Positions 35,235 through 44,227 of a stretch of 64,000 nt of DNA are shown one piece after another. How positions within the stretch are numbered: the first letter of the stretch is position 1; each line of letters starts with the position of its first letter. Under the pieces are notes generated by a model that did not search any database, was not told the DNA's origin, and saw only the letters and a program-made list of their open reading frames with translations. Where the stretch lies: contig JAESPV010000023.1 of the NCBI GenBank assembly GCA_016765495.1, positions 124,708 through 188,707 on the forward strand. Direction: 5' to 3'. The position numbers were made by a program, and so were the translations under genes. This DNA comes from Desulfocapsa sp. GTDB lineage: Bacteria; Desulfobacterota; Desulfobulbia; Desulfobulbales; Desulfocapsaceae.

Positions 35235-37301
35235 TTATTGAGTAAGCTGTTTTTGAACTTCACCACAACGCAACATCATGGCACCAAAATAGGGGTTATT
35301 GATCTCTTCAGATGTTGCCAGCCATGTGGCGCCCTTATTGTCAAAGGCCATGGGGCAGAAGTGGACAAAAAGAGGCGTATCAGTGGTGCTGCCACGGCTT
35401 TCCACAAGCTCAGCTAAGGTCTGACTCAGCGGATAAAAGGCGATACGGAAATCATCCATTGAATGTGCCGCTGAAAGCAGATGACTATTTTCTAGAATTT
35501 GTACAGACAGCCTTTGAGCCAGCTCTTCTCCTGTTTCCAGAAGCGATGCCGCAACTATTGCAACATCAGAGGCAAGGGTTTTTCGTTCCTTGCCGGCAGC
35601 CACCAGATCATCCGCTGCAAGATATTTCTGAATAGCAAGATAGCTATCAAGCATGAGAGCAATTTCGCCTTGTAACTCCTTGCTTCCAAGCTTTGCAGCA
35701 GTTACATCATCTAGATTAAAATGATTTCGCAGACGATGAAAATGTTCTGCCAGGGTTGTATAGAACTGCTCTGTCTCAGTTGCGTTTTCCGCCTCGGACA
35801 GTAAGATGATATCACTGCCAAGCAGCATGGAGAATTCTTTCCAGCTGAGCAGATCATCATGTTCAAGTCCATCTCCATGAATAGCTCCAATGCCTTCCCT
35901 GAATGTTTCCAGAGCCTTTATCTGTCCTCCAGAATAGGGTTCATGAACCTCTCTGGAGAGTTCAGCAAAATGCATGTTCAACAGGTCAAGGCGTGAAACA
36001 AAGAGCGAGGGATAAACCGTATCCGAGTCACCTTCCTCCTCAAAATATGGGTTCATCATGGAGGGACGAGCCTGAAGCTGGATAGCTGAATCGATTTTAA
36101 AGTTGCCGCGGGTGACAACCAGCTCCCCCTCAGCCAGTCCATTTTTCACCTGGTAGAATGCACCCTGCCTGGCGCCGAGAACAAGCTCTCTTCCGGTATA
36201 CTCACCTGGCTTACCAGGTGTCTGCACATAGACAAGGGCCCGCTTCCCCGTAATCAGAGCGGCAGAAACAGGTATCAAAAGAGGTGCATCTTCAGGCTCT
36301 GTAACAGAGGAAATGAAAGCTGTGGCTCGTACAAACATTCCGGGTTTTAGATTTGCATCCCGATTATCAACATTGAGGCGGACCCGAACCGTTCGGGTTG
36401 CATTATTGACAAGAGGATCGATATAGGCGACTTCCCCCTGAAAGGCGGTTCCGGGATAGGATTCCACACTGAAACGAACCTGCTGTCCCAGGGAAATTGC
36501 CTGAATATCAGACTCATAGGCCTCAAGCACAACCCATAGCTGATCAAGGTCAGCCAGGGTGTATATCGGGCTCCCCGTTTTTACATACATCCCTTCATTG
36601 ACATCCTTCCTGATAACAATGCCGCTCAAGGGGGCAGTGAGGATAATGTGATCCGAGGGCTTGCGCTGCTTTTCGATGGCTTGCAGCTGTTTATGGCCAA
36701 GGCCGAGAAGACGCAGTTTTTCCCGGCTGGCCTCAAGGGTCCGTTTTGCAGTCTTTCTGATTATCTCATTGTCCGATTGCTCAGTACGCTTAAAAGCCAC
36801 CGATGCTTGAATCAACTCCGCCTGAGCAGTGAGCAGTTCCGGACTATATATCTTAACCATGGCCTGACCACGCCGTACATGGGAACCTGTATAATCAACA
36901 AACAACTTATCAATTCGCCCATTTACCCATGAAGTGATGGTACCAAGCCGAGTCTCGTCGTAATCCACCCTGCCCACCATGCGAACTTCTCTGACTGCTG
37001 CACCTCGCTTCACCACCTGTACTTCTACTGCTGCAAGTTTTCGGGCACGATGATCAAAGGAAATCTGCCGCAGACTGTTTCTCCCTGCACTCTTTTCCTT
37101 TTTCACCTCGATAAGATCCATAAAACAGATGGGACACTGGCCCGATTCAGGCAACTGTATCTGCGGATGCATGGCACAGGTCCAGGTTGTCTCTGTATCG
37201 TGATCATGATCCAGGAAAGCTTCTGCTCCAATTCCGTTTCCTGTGCTCAGCAGCAGCAGGCAGAAGAGGATGCTGAAATATCGAATAAGCCTGTATTGCA
37301 T
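35235..37301 (-). CDS. cusB: Efflux membrane-fusion protein CusB with metal-binding N- and C-terminal modules
   Basis: 688 residues. A signal peptide (about 1-26) is followed by a heavy-metal-binding segment TCAMHPQIQLPESGQCPICF (Cys42, His45, Cys56, Cys59). Then come the adaptor core (barrel-sandwich hybrid and beta-barrel: VNGRIDKLFVDYTGSHVRRG, SGIVIRKDVNEGMYVKTGS) and a C-terminal DUF3347-like domain (about 435-688) with FCPMAFDNKGATWLAT and INNPYFGAMMLRCGE, also likely to bind copper. It links CusA to the outer-membrane channel and may hand metal to the pump. The start follows AAGGA at 8 nt. The YHS gene ends 11 bp upstream. Confidence 0.93.
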   Translation of the reverse strand: MQYRLIRYFSILFCLLLLSTGNGIGAEAFLDHDHDTETTWTCAMHPQIQLPESGQCPICFMDLIEVKKEKSAGRNSLRQISFDHRARKLAAVEVQVVKRGAAVREVRMVGRVDYDETRLGTITSWVNGRIDKLFVDYTGSHVRRGQAMVKIYSPELLTAQAELIQASVAFKRTEQSDNEIIRKTAKRTLEASREKLRLLGLGHKQLQAIEKQRKPSDHIILTAPLSGIVIRKDVNEGMYVKTGSPIYTLADLDQLWVVLEAYESDIQAISLGQQVRFSVESYPGTAFQGEVAYIDPLVNNATRTVRVRLNVDNRDANLKPGMFVRATAFISSVTEPEDAPLLIPVSAALITGKRALVYVQTPGKPGEYTGRELVLGARQGAFYQVKNGLAEGELVVTRGNFKIDSAIQLQARPSMMNPYFEEEGDSDTVYPSLFVSRLDLLNMHFAELSREVHEPYSGGQIKALETFREGIGAIHGDGLEHDDLLSWKEFSMLLGSDIILLSEAENATETEQFYTTLAEHFHRLRNHFNLDDVTAAKLGSKELQGEIALMLDSYLAIQKYLAADDLVAAGKERKTLASDVAIVAASLLETGEELAQRLSVQILENSHLLSAAHSMDDFRIAFYPLSQTLAELVESRGSTTDTPLFVHFCPMAFDNKGATWLATSEEINNPYFGAMMLRCGEVQKQLTQ

Positions 37302-37312
37302 AATCTATATCC

Positions 37313-37579
37313 TTACTTTGATGTGCCAATTTTTTCCGGATCTTGTCCCATGTCTTTCATTCTTTGAAGGTACTTCTCAGGGTCTTTTTCAAACTGTGGC
37401 GAGCAGGCCAGGCAACAGAAATAGACCCGCTCTCCCTTGTAATCTGCGTGCAGTTCTTTGTTGATGGAGCCTCCCATCACAGGACAGGTGGTCTGTTCTG
37501 CGGCAACAGCCAGAGAAGAGAGAAGCAGGAGAGCAAGAAGGGAAAGGCTTGAAATAGAAAATGGTTTTACACTACGCAT
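37313..37579 (-). CDS. Exported YHS-domain metal-binding protein
   Basis: 88 residues from the ATG at 37579, chosen because GAGG lies at a good distance and the alternative GTG at 37612 lacks a site. A signal peptide (about 1-27, cut after VAA) precedes a YHS-type domain: CPVMGGSINKELHADYKGE and RVYFCCLACSPQFEKDPEKYL, with Cys32, Cys55, Cys56 and Cys59 as likely metal ligands. It sits between the channel gene and cusB, so it probably acts as a periplasmic copper carrier or sink for the pump. Confidence 0.85.
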   Translation of the reverse strand: MRSVKPFSISSLSLLALLLLSSLAVAAEQTTCPVMGGSINKELHADYKGERVYFCCLACSPQFEKDPEKYLQRMKDMGQDPEKIGTSK

Positions 37580-37662
37580 GATTGTTCCTCTTAGTGAGTT
37601 TTTTTGTTTCACAGCAAAATACTGCCTTTCATTAAAGGGTAATTCTAAATTCTTTTTATCGT

Positions 37663-38940
37663 TTAGTTTTTGTTCCAGTCAGCAAGAGTTGTCCCTGCCT
37701 GGGATTCGAGCCTGGCAACAGCCAGCGCCCTGTCAGCCAGTGCACGACTTTCGGCCAACTCAAAAACGAGCAGATTCTTCTGGGCATCGATAAGTTCCAG
37801 TATGGATGTTTCGCCACTCTGGAATCCATTCACAGCAACTTCGAGTTGCTGCTTCACCTTGGGCAGGAGATCCTCCCTGTATAATAGAAACTTGCGATGA
37901 GCTTCCCTATAGGCATAGAGGCTCCTTTCAACTTTTGTGCGCAGCAAACGTAGCTGTAGTCGTTGGAAGGATTGGGCAGAACGGATCTGCGCCTTTTTTT
38001 CAGCCACAGCGCCATAACGCCTATCCCAAAAGATGGGAAGATTAAACGAAAGACCTGCAATAACGGGATCTTTACCACTATCAGCAGGATTACCGAATTC
38101 AGCAGAACCGGTAAGTATTGTCTTTAGAGAAACATTGAAATCCGGATAAAAATCTTTTTCTGCAAGTTCTCTTGCCGTTCTGGCTTTGGCGATGGACTCC
38201 TGGGCCGATTGGAGCAATGGCGATTTACTGAGTGTAAGGAAATGAATTTCCGCCTCATCCTTACTTAAGAGAACCTGTGGAATGTTCCCGGGAAGTGTCC
38301 GGGTTCTTTCAGGCTCTGTACCAAGCAGAGAATTAATGTGAACACGTATGGGCTGCTCCTGATCAATCAGAGCAAGGCTTTTTTCTTCTGACTGAGACAA
38401 TTCGATCTGAATCTTCAGGACATCAAAAAAGGTGGTTTTTCCACCCGCATAACGAGTACGGGCAACTTCTTCAAGATAGCGCAGCAATTCTATATTATCT
38501 CTAATTGTCTGCTGGGAACGGCTGAGAAAACCATATTCGATATAGGCCTCTTTAACCTGCCTTGTCACATCGAGCTCAACGGCTGCAAGGCCTGCGGCGG
38601 CAATGGCTGTATCGTGCTCACTGAGTTCCTGTGTAAGGGAGAGTTTGTTAAACCAGGGTAAGGCCTGACTGATTGCAATGGATGCATTTTGAGGACCTGT
38701 TCGGGTTTCAATTGGTTCCAGGTAATATTGTAGTGCAAGTTTTGGATCAGGAAGAACTCCTGACTGACGGCTTTTTTCAGTACTGACCAGAAAATCTGTC
38801 CTTGCCGTTTGCAGGGCATCATTTCCTGAGAGCGCCTGGCTGAGGTACTCTGCAAGAGTGACCGATTCAGATGCTTGAGAGGAAGGTACAGCGACAACAA
38901 GGAACAGCGCTGAGAATAAAGCAAAGATATGGTTGTTCAT
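37663..38940 (-). CDS. TolC/CusC-family outer-membrane efflux protein
   Basis: 425 residues with a signal peptide (about 1-23, cut after SQA). It contains the two-repeat coiled-coil pattern of outer-membrane efflux proteins: TLAEYLSQALSGNDALQTAR, PKLALQYYLEPIE, ARTRYAGGKTTFFDVLKIQIEL and, in the second half, VNGFQSGETSILELIDAQ. It forms the outer-membrane channel of the CusCBA-type pump. It is the first gene after the predicted sigma-54 promoter (about 50 bp downstream of the expected start point) and is followed by the YHS gene after about 83 bp. Confidence 0.9.
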   Translation of the reverse strand: MNNHIFALFSALFLVVAVPSSQASESVTLAEYLSQALSGNDALQTARTDFLVSTEKSRQSGVLPDPKLALQYYLEPIETRTGPQNASIAISQALPWFNKLSLTQELSEHDTAIAAAGLAAVELDVTRQVKEAYIEYGFLSRSQQTIRDNIELLRYLEEVARTRYAGGKTTFFDVLKIQIELSQSEEKSLALIDQEQPIRVHINSLLGTEPERTRTLPGNIPQVLLSKDEAEIHFLTLSKSPLLQSAQESIAKARTARELAEKDFYPDFNVSLKTILTGSAEFGNPADSGKDPVIAGLSFNLPIFWDRRYGAVAEKKAQIRSAQSFQRLQLRLLRTKVERSLYAYREAHRKFLLYREDLLPKVKQQLEVAVNGFQSGETSILELIDAQKNLLVFELAESRALADRALAVARLESQAGTTLADWNKN

Positions 38941-39001
38941 TTTTCCGGCACACAGTGGATTGAGTTATCTTGAAAGCCATGTTGAATTCTTTCTTACTGT
39001 A

Positions 39002-39015
39002 GCAGTTTCTGTGCC
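39002..39015 (-). promoter_or_regulatory. Sigma-54 (-24/-12) promoter of the efflux operon
   Basis: The minus strand reads TCGGCACAGAAACTGCTA, with GG at 39015-39014, ten intervening bases and GC at 39003-39002, matching the TGGCAC-N5-TTGC spacing. Transcription would start near 38990, 50 nt before the channel gene. The adjacent regulator contains the GAFTGA sigma-54 contact motif, which supports the call. Confidence 0.75.
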
Positions 39016-39126
39016 GAAATCTCAGGAAGGGAACAATACTTACTTAAAATGCTGAAATGAAAACATTTATGAAAAAGGAGCAGAAAAAACAAGGAGAGAA
39101 AAAAGGAGAGAAACAGAAAAATTGGA

Positions 39127-39156
39127 GAATACTCTTCACTGGATTGAAGAATATTC
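39127..39156. promoter_or_regulatory. Inverted repeat, candidate activator site or weak terminator
   Basis: GAATACTCTTCA (39127-39138) and TGAAGAATATTC (39145-39156) form an imperfect 12-bp dyad (one mismatch) about 140 bp upstream of the predicted sigma-54 start. That is the right distance for an NtrC-type activator site. It also lies just after the regulator gene's stop with some T-rich sequence beyond, so termination is an alternative. Confidence 0.45.
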
Positions 39157-39169
39157 GCTACTTTGCTAT

Positions 39170-40513
39170 TCAGGTCTGTATGTTGAATTTCTCCAGTCTA
39201 TAGATCAATACATGACGAGGAATCTGCAACAAACGGGCTGCCTGAGATCGATTTCCTCCTGCAAGATCCATCGCCTGTTCAATAAATGATTTTTCCACAT
39301 CTTCAAGGGATATGCCCTCCACCGGTAAGCGAAAAGAATCAGTACTGCTGTATTTATCAGTTCCGGAAAGGAGGATATCGGAGGGAGGAATCTGAGCATT
39401 CGATCGAAGAATCACACTTCGTTCCACCACGTTCTGAAGCTCTCTGATATTACCCGGCCAATCATAGGCCTGGAGTTTGAGTAATCCTTCTGCACTGAAC
39501 TGTACTTCAGGGGGCGCATCATGTTTCTTTAAAAAATGACTAACCAACGAAGGGATATCTTCCTTACGCTCGCGCAAGGGTGGCAAATGCAAAGGAATCA
39601 CCGCCAGGCGATAATAGAGGTCTTCACGGAAATCACCCTGTCCGATGGCTTCCTGTAAATTACGATTGGTAGCCGCTATGATGCGGATATCCACCACTTC
39701 CTCCTGCTGCCCTCCCACTGGTTCCACCACTTTTTCCTGCAAAACCCGTAGAAATTTCACCTGTATATCCGGGTGTAGTTCTCCAACCTCATCCAAAAAG
39801 AGTGTTCCGCCATCGGCTCGCTGGAATCGCCCGCGATGATCAGTAATGGCTCCGGTAAAGGCACCCTTCACATGACCAAATAATTCTGATTCGATCAGGT
39901 TTTTGGCGATTGCGGCACAATTTACCCCGACAAATGATTCTTTTTTTCGTGAGCTGCGGTGATGAATCAATCTGGCCAGCACCTCTTTTCCTGTTCCTGA
40001 TTCTCCGCTGATGAGTACTGTGGCGTTGGACTCGGCTACTTTCAGTGCAGTTTCGAGCAGTTCGGCCATGGCAGAGTTTACTGTTTCCATGCCCGCTGCT
40101 CCGGTGAGCCGCCTCACTTCTTCAGTAAGATTACGGGTACGACGACGAAGAAGCCGCATCTCAAGGGCCTTATTGCAGGAAAGACGTAAGGCATCACGAT
40201 CAAAGGGTTTGGCAATAAAGGTAAAGGCGCCCAGATGCATTGCACGAACGGCAAGCTCAATGGAGCCAAAGGCCGTAATGATAATCACAGGCACATCCGG
40301 CTGCTCCGCTTTGATTGCAGCGAGGACATCGAGACCATCAAGATCCCCTAGTTGTACATCTGTTACCACAACATCCGGTTCGTGTTTGCGAAACAAGCTA
40401 AGCCCTTTTTTTCCGGTTGCTGCGGCAAGAACCGTAAATCCAGCCAGGCTTAAATTATATTCCGTTACCCGAAGCAGACTAGCATCATCATCTATAAGAA
40501 GAATGGTTTTCAT
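39170..40513 (-). CDS. Sigma-54-dependent response regulator (NtrC/ZraR family)
   Basis: 447 residues from the ATG at 40513. The receiver domain has the phospho-acceptor Asp52 (VVVTDVQLGD). The AAA+ domain has Walker A GESGTGKE, the sigma-54 contact loop GAFTGA and GGTLFLDEVGEL. The C-terminal Fis-type helix-turn-helix is NRSQAARLLQIPRHVLIYRL. Its start overlaps the kinase stop (TGATG), so the two are co-translated. It very probably activates the efflux operon through the sigma-54 promoter at 39002-39015, in the manner of the zinc/copper ZraSR systems. The inducing metal is inferred from the pump type. Confidence 0.93.
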   Translation of the reverse strand: MKTILLIDDDASLLRVTEYNLSLAGFTVLAAATGKKGLSLFRKHEPDVVVTDVQLGDLDGLDVLAAIKAEQPDVPVIIITAFGSIELAVRAMHLGAFTFIAKPFDRDALRLSCNKALEMRLLRRRTRNLTEEVRRLTGAAGMETVNSAMAELLETALKVAESNATVLISGESGTGKEVLARLIHHRSSRKKESFVGVNCAAIAKNLIESELFGHVKGAFTGAITDHRGRFQRADGGTLFLDEVGELHPDIQVKFLRVLQEKVVEPVGGQQEEVVDIRIIAATNRNLQEAIGQGDFREDLYYRLAVIPLHLPPLRERKEDIPSLVSHFLKKHDAPPEVQFSAEGLLKLQAYDWPGNIRELQNVVERSVILRSNAQIPPSDILLSGTDKYSSTDSFRLPVEGISLEDVEKSFIEQAMDLAGGNRSQAARLLQIPRHVLIYRLEKFNIQT

Positions 40514-41628
40514 CAACGAGATTCCTTCACTATTGGCAAGCTCAGGACAAAGAGTGTCCCGCCTTCATGATTTGATTTTTCAAGACAAAGTGTTCCTCCA
40601 TAACTCTCAACAATACGACTCGATATGGCAAGTCCAAGCCCAGTCCCCTCTTCTTTGCTGGAATAAAATGGTATAAAAATTTTTGCTCTCAGCTCAGGAG
40701 GAATCCCCGGACCGCTATCCCAGAAAAAAATACGTATCTTTTTATCATCCTGCTGACTGCTGATATCAATTTTACCGTTTCGTTCCATGGCCTCACAGCT
40801 GTTCAGCAGGAGATTTATAAAAACCTGGGTCATCTTGTCTCCATCAATCAGCACCTGCTTCGTTTCTTCCGGAAGATCAATTGTCAGATCTATGTGGTTG
40901 TGGTTTAAATTATTATCAAGTAGAACTTTTACCCGTTTTAATACCACCGGTAAGGATTCAAGATTCGGCAGCTCAAGCTCTGGCTGCTGCTTTTTTGAAT
41001 AGCGAAGAACCTCCTCCACTGTGTTGGTGAGCCTACCCGTCTCTTTGAGCAAAATCTCACAGAATTCATGTTTGGGATGCCCCTCAGGAAAGTCATCGGC
41101 CAGGATTTCAACAGAACCTCTGATTGCAGCCAGAGGATTCCTTACCTCATGGGCAAGAGAAGCTGAGAGTTGACCAAGGGCTGAGAGTTTCTGACTCGCA
41201 TGGAGTTGTTCTTCTGCCTCCACCAGTGTACTTGTCTGCTTATGTAGCTTCTTATAGGCTCTCTCAAGCTTTTCGGAAAGTTCCTGATACTTCACACGAA
41301 GGTTTTTTTCTCGTCCGGCAATGGCTCCAGTCACAATTCCTGCACCGAAGTAAAGCAGTATTTCTGGAAGTTCGGTAAGGTAGGCGCTGGGTTCATGGTG
41401 ATAGAAGTGACGCAGGTGGGGAATAAAGGCAATTGATGTGCAGACAGCAAGAAAGACTCCTCCCCTGATTCCATACAGAATAGCTGCCACAACTATTGGA
41501 AAATAACTGATCCGTCGATAAAAATCATGGAGGGCAAGCTGATCGGTGGGGGTAACGGCATGCAGCACACCAACTGCAATAACGATTACCAGTAAAATCA
41601 GTATATAGGTATTTCGGATCATCGCCAT
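40513..41628 (-). CDS. Membrane sensor histidine kinase partner
   Basis: 371 residues from the ATG at 41628. A TTG just upstream is possible, and an internal ATG at 41622 equally so. About four transmembrane helices occupy residues 5-105 (YILILLVIVIAVGVLHAV; FPIVVAAILYG; GVFLAVCTSIAFI; LLYFGAGIVTGAIAG) with little periplasmic sequence, so the signal is probably sensed in or near the membrane. A coiled coil (about 110-145) leads to the HisKA box SASLAHEVRNPLAAI (His160) and an ATPase domain (LLLNSCEAM, DSGPGIPPE, GTGLGLAIS). It is immediately followed by the response regulator gene and is its evident partner. Confidence 0.92.
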   Translation of the reverse strand: MAMIRNTYILILLVIVIAVGVLHAVTPTDQLALHDFYRRISYFPIVVAAILYGIRGGVFLAVCTSIAFIPHLRHFYHHEPSAYLTELPEILLYFGAGIVTGAIAGREKNLRVKYQELSEKLERAYKKLHKQTSTLVEAEEQLHASQKLSALGQLSASLAHEVRNPLAAIRGSVEILADDFPEGHPKHEFCEILLKETGRLTNTVEEVLRYSKKQQPELELPNLESLPVVLKRVKVLLDNNLNHNHIDLTIDLPEETKQVLIDGDKMTQVFINLLLNSCEAMERNGKIDISSQQDDKKIRIFFWDSGPGIPPELRAKIFIPFYSSKEEGTGLGLAISSRIVESYGGTLCLEKSNHEGGTLFVLSLPIVKESR

Positions 41629-41733
41629 CAACAGAATGCACTCTTCGACAGTACCATTATCTTCCGCATATTTGCTCCGCCAGTGTGGTTACGCTAATAC
41701 GACTTCTAACTGTATACATGTGCAAAGATATTC

Positions 41734-42549
41734 TTACACCGTCTGTTCAGGCTGTCGGTTGATTTCTCTGTTGCTGTTTTTTTCAATGACTATAAAGTTG
41801 AGAGTACAATGTACTGTCATAAGAGGAAAAATCATGGCTATAAAAAAAATGTTTACTACTGGAACCAGACTGACAAGTGCCGGGAAAATGCCTAACCGAA
41901 ATGCCTCTTTGTTGTGGATCCGCAGCCAGGAAAGTTTTTGTCCAAGGGTCCAGCGTCTCCGGGAACTCGGATAATCCACAAACATCAGGGCTGAGTAATA
42001 GGTATAAAGAAGCAATACAACAACCTGTCCCACTCCGGGGATGAAATTAGCCATCAGTGCCACAATGGTCACCAGTATCCCGAAAAAGCCAATCTTGAAT
42101 CCTTCCCAGAGATCAATCACTATTCCTTTAATATTCAGAGCCGCATCCGGTTCAAAATCTTCTCCTGCATGTTTTTTCTCCGTTGCAGTGCTTAAAAAAA
42201 CATATCCCGGAGCCGAGAGGCTGTACGCAATAAGAAAAGCAAAATAAAAGGCTACTATACGACTGATGATCAGGAATCCCCAATGCATGACTTCCCAACC
42301 CAGATACTTTGTCCATCCCCAGATGCCGACTGCTTCAGGCCGGGTGAGAAAAAAACTTCCGGTTAGACCATCTACAAAATCAACGGTGAGAAGATATCCG
42401 GCCCAGGTAAGGATTATGGTGATCAGAGTCAGGATGACGCTCCAGCCTAATAATCGTTTGGAACGCATAAGGAATGCAAAGGAGTGGGAAAGTGGAATCC
42501 ACTTGGGAGCTACTGAAATTTGTTGGGGAGAATTCTTCATGAAAAACAT
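41734..42549 (-). CDS. EI24/CysZ-family membrane protein
   Basis: 271 residues with several hydrophobic segments: LLGWSVILTLITIILTWAGY; an amphipathic FFGILVTIVALMANFIPGVGQ with the family's FIPGVG-x-V pattern; and LGIFPALVSLVPVVNIFFIA. This fits the EI24/CysZ family, whose best-known member mediates sulphate uptake. A sulphate role would suit a sulphate-reducing host, but CysZ-type proteins are diverse. It lies about 105 bp before the kinase gene on the same strand. The ATG at 42549 (or 42540) has no strong ribosome site. Confidence 0.75.
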   Translation of the reverse strand: MFFMKNSPQQISVAPKWIPLSHSFAFLMRSKRLLGWSVILTLITIILTWAGYLLTVDFVDGLTGSFFLTRPEAVGIWGWTKYLGWEVMHWGFLIISRIVAFYFAFLIAYSLSAPGYVFLSTATEKKHAGEDFEPDAALNIKGIVIDLWEGFKIGFFGILVTIVALMANFIPGVGQVVVLLLYTYYSALMFVDYPSSRRRWTLGQKLSWLRIHNKEAFRLGIFPALVSLVPVVNIFFIAMIFPLMTVHCTLNFIVIEKNSNREINRQPEQTV

Positions 42550-42612
42550 AATATGACTTTAATTGGTTTGAGTAAAGGGGGATCTGTTCTTTTACAATAC
42601 ATGTGAATATAC

Positions 42613-42776
42613 TAAGGAACGTACACGAAATACCTTGAACAGGTTACTTGCCCTTTGTACCGGTACCTGTACTTGAAAAAACTTTACATACAGGTAGTAT
42701 GCAAAGTGTTTAGAAGTACAGGTGGCAAAAAAAATTGTGGCGTAATATGCTCAACTTATTTTGTTCCCGTTCCTAA
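42613..42776. repeat. Dispersed palindromic repeat, copy 3 (about 164 bp)
   Basis: Begins TAAGGAACGTACACGAAATA and ends with the inverted TATTTTGTTCCCGTTCCTA, giving imperfect terminal inverted repeats. The first 29 bases are an exact inverted match to the right part of the copy at 22291-22340, and the right end resembles that copy's left arm. The interior has its own stem (CCTGTACTT at 42666-42674 with AAGTACAGG at 42714-42722). It lies between the EI24 gene and radA, so it is in the radA promoter region. It has no coding capacity, as expected for a MITE-like element. Confidence 0.65.
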
Positions 42777-42822
42777 GGTTCTGCTGGTAAAAAATTTTCT
42801 TGGTTAAAGACAGAGACGCAAA

Positions 42823-44187
42823 ATGGCAAAAAAACAGGAAACAGCATTTGTCTGTACAGATTGCGGTGCAGATTACCGTCGCTGGCTGGGTCAATGCAGT
42901 GTATGTAAAGAGTGGAATACCGTAAAAGAAGTACGTTTGGGAAAGAGTTCCGTTGGGGGAAGGACTGTTGGCTATAGCGGTAAGCGAGCCACAGTGCAAC
43001 TCCTTTCTGAAGTTGATCGAAGCCGTTCCGAGCGCATTTCCACAGGACTTGCAGAGTTTGACCGGGTACTGGGGCGGGGGATTGTGTGTGGATCCGTTGT
43101 ACTTATTGGCGGTGCACCAGGTGCCGGAAAATCAACCCTTCTTCTTCAGGCGCTGGCCAAAAGTTCGGTATCCGGAGTGCCGGTGCTGTATGTTTCCGGT
43201 GAAGAATCTCCGCAGCAGATCGCAGAACGTGCTGATCGCCTTGAATTACCTGCAGATAACATCAAAATGCTGGCTGAAACATCGGTTGAAGAGATCTGTA
43301 AAGTGATGGATAGGGAGCAGCCGCAGGTGGTGGTGATTGATTCTATCCAGGTTGTGCATTCAAGATCATCTGAGTCCGCTCCCGGATCCATATCCCAAGT
43401 ACGGGAGTCTGCGGCAATTCTCACCCGCTATGCCAAAGAGACTAATACTTCAATTTTTATGGTTGGCCATGTGACAAAAGACCACTCTCTTGCAGGTCCT
43501 ATGACATTGAGCCACATTGTGGATGCCCAGGTGGTACTCTCATCCACCGATGATGCCAGATATCGCATTTTGCGGGCCGATAAAAATCGTTTTGGCAGTG
43601 TGGGAGAGCTTGGTTTTTTTGCCATGACAGATCGTGGCTTGAAAGAGGTAAAGAATCCGTCTGCCATGTTTCTTTCCAGGTCTGGCACGCCGTCATCAGG
43701 AAGCGCAGTGACCGTGGTCTGGGAAGGCACCCGGCCATTGCTTGTTGAGATTCAGGCTTTGGTTACTGAAAGCCAGTCAGGAAACCCCAGACGCCTTGCA
43801 GTGGGTATGGATCAGAACAGGATTGCCATGCTGCTTGCTGTTCTTGCAAAACATGGTGGCCTGGCAACTGCCAGCGATGAAGTATACGTGAATGTTGTGG
43901 GCGGCATCCGGGTGTACGAGACAAGTTCTGATCTTGCTGCAATGGTGGGGATTGTTTCCAGTTTGCAGGACAGGGTAATTCCTCAGGATTCGCTCTTTTT
44001 TGGTGAGATTGGCTTGAGTGGTGAAATCAGGCCGGTTGCCAATGGGGAAGCCAGATTGAAGGAGGCTGCTAAACATGGGTTTAAGAGGGCAGTGATACCA
44101 AAGGCCAATGCTCCGCAACAACCCGTTAAAGGGCTTAAAATTGTTGCTGTGGCGAGTTTGGTTGAAGCCCTGGAAGCATTGTATTAA
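42823..44187 (+). CDS. radA: DNA repair ATPase RadA (Sms)
   Basis: 454 residues. An N-terminal zinc finger (Cys11, Cys14, Cys25, Cys28) is followed by a RecA-like ATPase with Walker A GGAPGAGKST (about 97-104), the RadA-specific KNRFGS motif (ADKNRFGSVGELGFF), and a C-terminal Lon-type domain (SGNPRRLAVGMDQNR, GLSGEIRPVANGEARLKEA). RadA promotes branch migration during recombination and repair. The length and motifs are standard. A membrane-protein gene follows after about 40 bp. Confidence 0.96.
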   Translation: MAKKQETAFVCTDCGADYRRWLGQCSVCKEWNTVKEVRLGKSSVGGRTVGYSGKRATVQLLSEVDRSRSERISTGLAEFDRVLGRGIVCGSVVLIGGAPGAGKSTLLLQALAKSSVSGVPVLYVSGEESPQQIAERADRLELPADNIKMLAETSVEEICKVMDREQPQVVVIDSIQVVHSRSSESAPGSISQVRESAAILTRYAKETNTSIFMVGHVTKDHSLAGPMTLSHIVDAQVVLSSTDDARYRILRADKNRFGSVGELGFFAMTDRGLKEVKNPSAMFLSRSGTPSSGSAVTVVWEGTRPLLVEIQALVTESQSGNPRRLAVGMDQNRIAMLLAVLAKHGGLATASDEVYVNVVGGIRVYETSSDLAAMVGIVSSLQDRVIPQDSLFFGEIGLSGEIRPVANGEARLKEAAKHGFKRAVIPKANAPQQPVKGLKIVAVASLVEALEALY

Positions 44188-44227
44188 AGATTATTCCTGA
44201 AACTGCTAATACTAAAGGAGTCTGGAT

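Noticed and set aside
40011..40676. Plus-strand 221-codon ORF
   Set aside because: Antisense to the regulator and kinase genes; an Arg/Ser-rich shadow.
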